NCBI GenBank assembly: GCA_963725895.1 | Contig: CAVSAJ010000001.1 | Location: 1,674,001 to 1,738,000, forward strand | Length of the DNA: 64,000 nucleotides | Source of the DNA: Bog-473 sp963725895 | Lineage (GTDB): Bacteria > Actinomycetota > Acidimicrobiia > Acidimicrobiales > RAAP-2 | Reading direction: 5' to 3' | Part shown: piece by piece, positions 62,744-64,000 of the stretch | How the letters are laid out: each line of letters begins with the position of its first letter | How positions within the stretch are numbered: position 1 is the stretch's first letter | Position numbers and translations under genes: made by a program | Notes under the pieces: model-generated | Database searches by the model: none | What the model was told of the DNA's origin: nothing | The model's input: the letters and a program-made list of their open reading frames with translations, nothing else

Positions 62744-62800
62744 AGTGTATTGACCAATCGACTGCGCAGTAGAGGCACTCGCCGCAGTAGAGGCACTCGC
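62744..62800 (-). promoter_or_regulatory. ABC exporter promoter with an 18-bp tandem repeat
   Basis: Minus-strand TACACT (62744-62749) ends 6 nt before ATG 62737. Upstream on the template are two perfect tandem copies of CGCAGTAGAGGCACTCGC (62765-62782 and 62783-62800). A regulator might bind them; no regulator gene is adjacent. Confidence 0.5.
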
Positions 62801-63189
62801 TACGCCCGCCTCGGCAGTGGGTCGCCTGTGACTCTCCAGAGTCCTTGCTGATGACTGCCTCGCCCGTTGACGTGCCGACAACGTGACTTCCCACGGGACG
62901 AGAGTTCTTCTCGGCGGTTCTTGACTCGGTTTAAGGCGCGATAAAGGCGCGAGGCGGAGGGCCCGCTTCGCTGGTGCTGAGAAGGTCAGGTGAGAGCGGT
63001 GGTCGTTCCTCCCCGAGGGGTGCATCGGGCAGCACACCTATTGCGCAAGGCAGATCGCGCCGTGACAGAACGTCGGTGACGGGAGGGGTGCTCCACTTTG
63101 ACGCCGTCATATCCAAATGGGACAAGCTAGGAAGGGGCCCAGAATCGGGGCGCGGTGCAGCAACGGGTCAGGGGAACAGGAGGTCACTG
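62801..63189. other. Intergenic region before the alpha/beta-hydrolase gene
   Basis: 389 bp. No gene recognised. The 3' part must hold the promoter of the hydrolase; the AGGAGGT at 63180-63186 is its ribosome site. Confidence 0.5.
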
Positions 63190-64000
63190 GTGAGCGTCAT
63201 CCCGGTCGAGTTCGACCTCTCCTTTACCGATGACGGCCACAGGCTCGTCTACGACCTCTACGGCTCGTCCGCCGCTCCGCTGATCGTCTACCTGCACGGC
63301 TTGCTGATGGACGCAGAGCTCAACCGCGGCATCGCCCAGGCTCTTGCCGAGCAGGGCTACCGGGTCGCACTGCTCGATCTGCTCGGCCACGGACGCAGCG
63401 ACAAGCCGACCCACGCCTCGACCTATCGAATCGACAGCTACGCGGACCAGGTGATCGCGTTGCTCGACCACCTCGGAGTGAAGAAGGCCGTGCTCGGGGG
63501 TATCTCTCTCGGCGCCAACGTCAGCTTGTTCGCGGCGGCCCACTACCCCGAGCGGGTGCAAGCGTTGGTGCTCGAGATGCCAGTGCTCGAGAGGGCCGTT
63601 CCTCCCGCCGCGATGGTGTTCGTGCCGATGGTGCTCACCGCCCATTACGGGCGGTGGGTTCTCAAAGTCGCCTCGGGGCTGGTGAGCCGTATCCCCAGGA
63701 CGCGGTTCGGCCCGCTCAACAGCGTGCTGAACGCGTTTTCGTTGCCCCCGGACGCGACGTCCGCCGTACTGCACGGCGTGCTGGTCGGTCCGGTGGCCCC
63801 AACCCAGGAGCAGCGCCGCACCATCGTCGTCCCGACGCTCGTACTGGCTCACCGCAACGATTTCATCCATCCCTTTGACGACGCCGTCGGCCTCGTGGCG
63901 CGCATGCCGAACGCAGCGCTCGTCCGCGCGCGGTCACCGTTGGAGCTGCGGCTCCGACCCGGGCGGCTCACGAAGGAGATCGTCGCGTTCCTCTCGGGCG
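63190..64000 (+). CDS. Alpha/beta hydrolase, 3' end cut by window edge
   Basis: At least 270 residues from GTG 63190, open to the window end. LIVYLHGLLMDAELNRGIAQ is the oxyanion region; GHGRSDKP the first loop; AVLGGISLGANVSLFAAAHY holds the nucleophile Ser. VLAHRNDFIHPFDDA likely provides the acid; the final His may lie at or beyond the edge. Substrate unknown. AGGAGGT 6 nt upstream of the GTG supports the start. Confidence 0.9.
   Translation, partial: MSVIPVEFDLSFTDDGHRLVYDLYGSSAAPLIVYLHGLLMDAELNRGIAQALAEQGYRVALLDLLGHGRSDKPTHASTYRIDSYADQVIALLDHLGVKKAVLGGISLGANVSLFAAAHYPERVQALVLEMPVLERAVPPAAMVFVPMVLTAHYGRWVLKVASGLVSRIPRTRFGPLNSVLNAFSLPPDATSAVLHGVLVGPVAPTQEQRRTIVVPTLVLAHRNDFIHPFDDAVGLVARMPNAALVRARSPLELRLRPGRLTKEIVAFLSG

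Overview
The window is high-G+C bacterial chromosomal DNA with a dense, mostly actinobacterial gene complement. The rsmA, DPBB protein, tatD, metG, rsmI block, a bL37-type micro-protein of the 50S subunit, many GTGA/ATGA stop-start overlaps, and a secreted protein built of GYWLVASDGGVF-type repeats together suggest an Actinomycetota member close to Acidimicrobiia. That placement is inference from gene content. No rRNA gene, complete tRNA gene, CRISPR array or intact mobile element is visible.

Regions. 1-5.4 kb: conserved translation and rRNA-modification block (rsmA, RlpA/YabE-like DPBB protein, tatD, metG, rsmI, DUF192, bL37). 5.4-8.3 kb: GDPD phosphodiesterase, then a hypothetical gene, a SCO1-type lipoprotein and a PF03640 lipoprotein in an overlapping operon. 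8.3-22.3 kb: accessory region of small singletons (two probable Fe/2-oxoglutarate oxygenases, VOC and GNAT proteins, a glutamic peptidase, Mug glycosylase, pentapeptide-repeat, HAD, TMEM175-like channel, repeat-rich secreted proteins). 22.3-27.8 kb: YchF, PfkB kinase and divergent aminopeptidase N. 27.8-34.3 kb: prenyltransferase-fold protein, methyltransferase, glycosyltransferase, an NRAMP-related transporter and a soluble MgtE-N/CBS protein preceded by a leader with a 23-codon upstream ORF. 34.4-44.4 kb: acyl-CoA dehydrogenase, regulator, CBS protein, MarR/MFS pair, Nfu, FAH hydrolase, HdeD, secernin, cytochrome P450, AhpD-like protein. 44.4-49.0 kb: putative DNA-binding protein, then an ApbE / ferric-reductase-like / NuoF-like / ferredoxin redox operon. 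49.2-53.6 kb: PTE-like hydrolase, AMP ligase and enoyl-CoA hydratase operon with AhpD and YceI neighbours. 53.6-64 kb: diguanylate cyclase, a degraded IS110 transposase beside a tRNA-like 3' fragment, nitrobindin, acyltransferase, ABC exporter and a truncated alpha/beta hydrolase.

Two features run through the window. First, a TANNNT-like -10 hexamer lies 6-8 nt before the start codon of at least 15 genes, which predicts leaderless mRNAs; genes with strong AAGGAGG sites are also present. Second, at least seven otherwise well-conserved genes carry single-base indels (rsmI, DUF192, GDPD, pepN, a glycosyltransferase, secernin, P450). This pattern suits assembly error better than simultaneous gene decay.

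The most promising candidate system is the leader uORF, MgtE-N/CBS and NRAMP-like operon at 31.4-34.3 kb, which looks like a divalent-cation (probably Mg2+) uptake unit with the sensor domain split from the transporter. The redox operon lacking an evident FMN-binding acceptor comes next.
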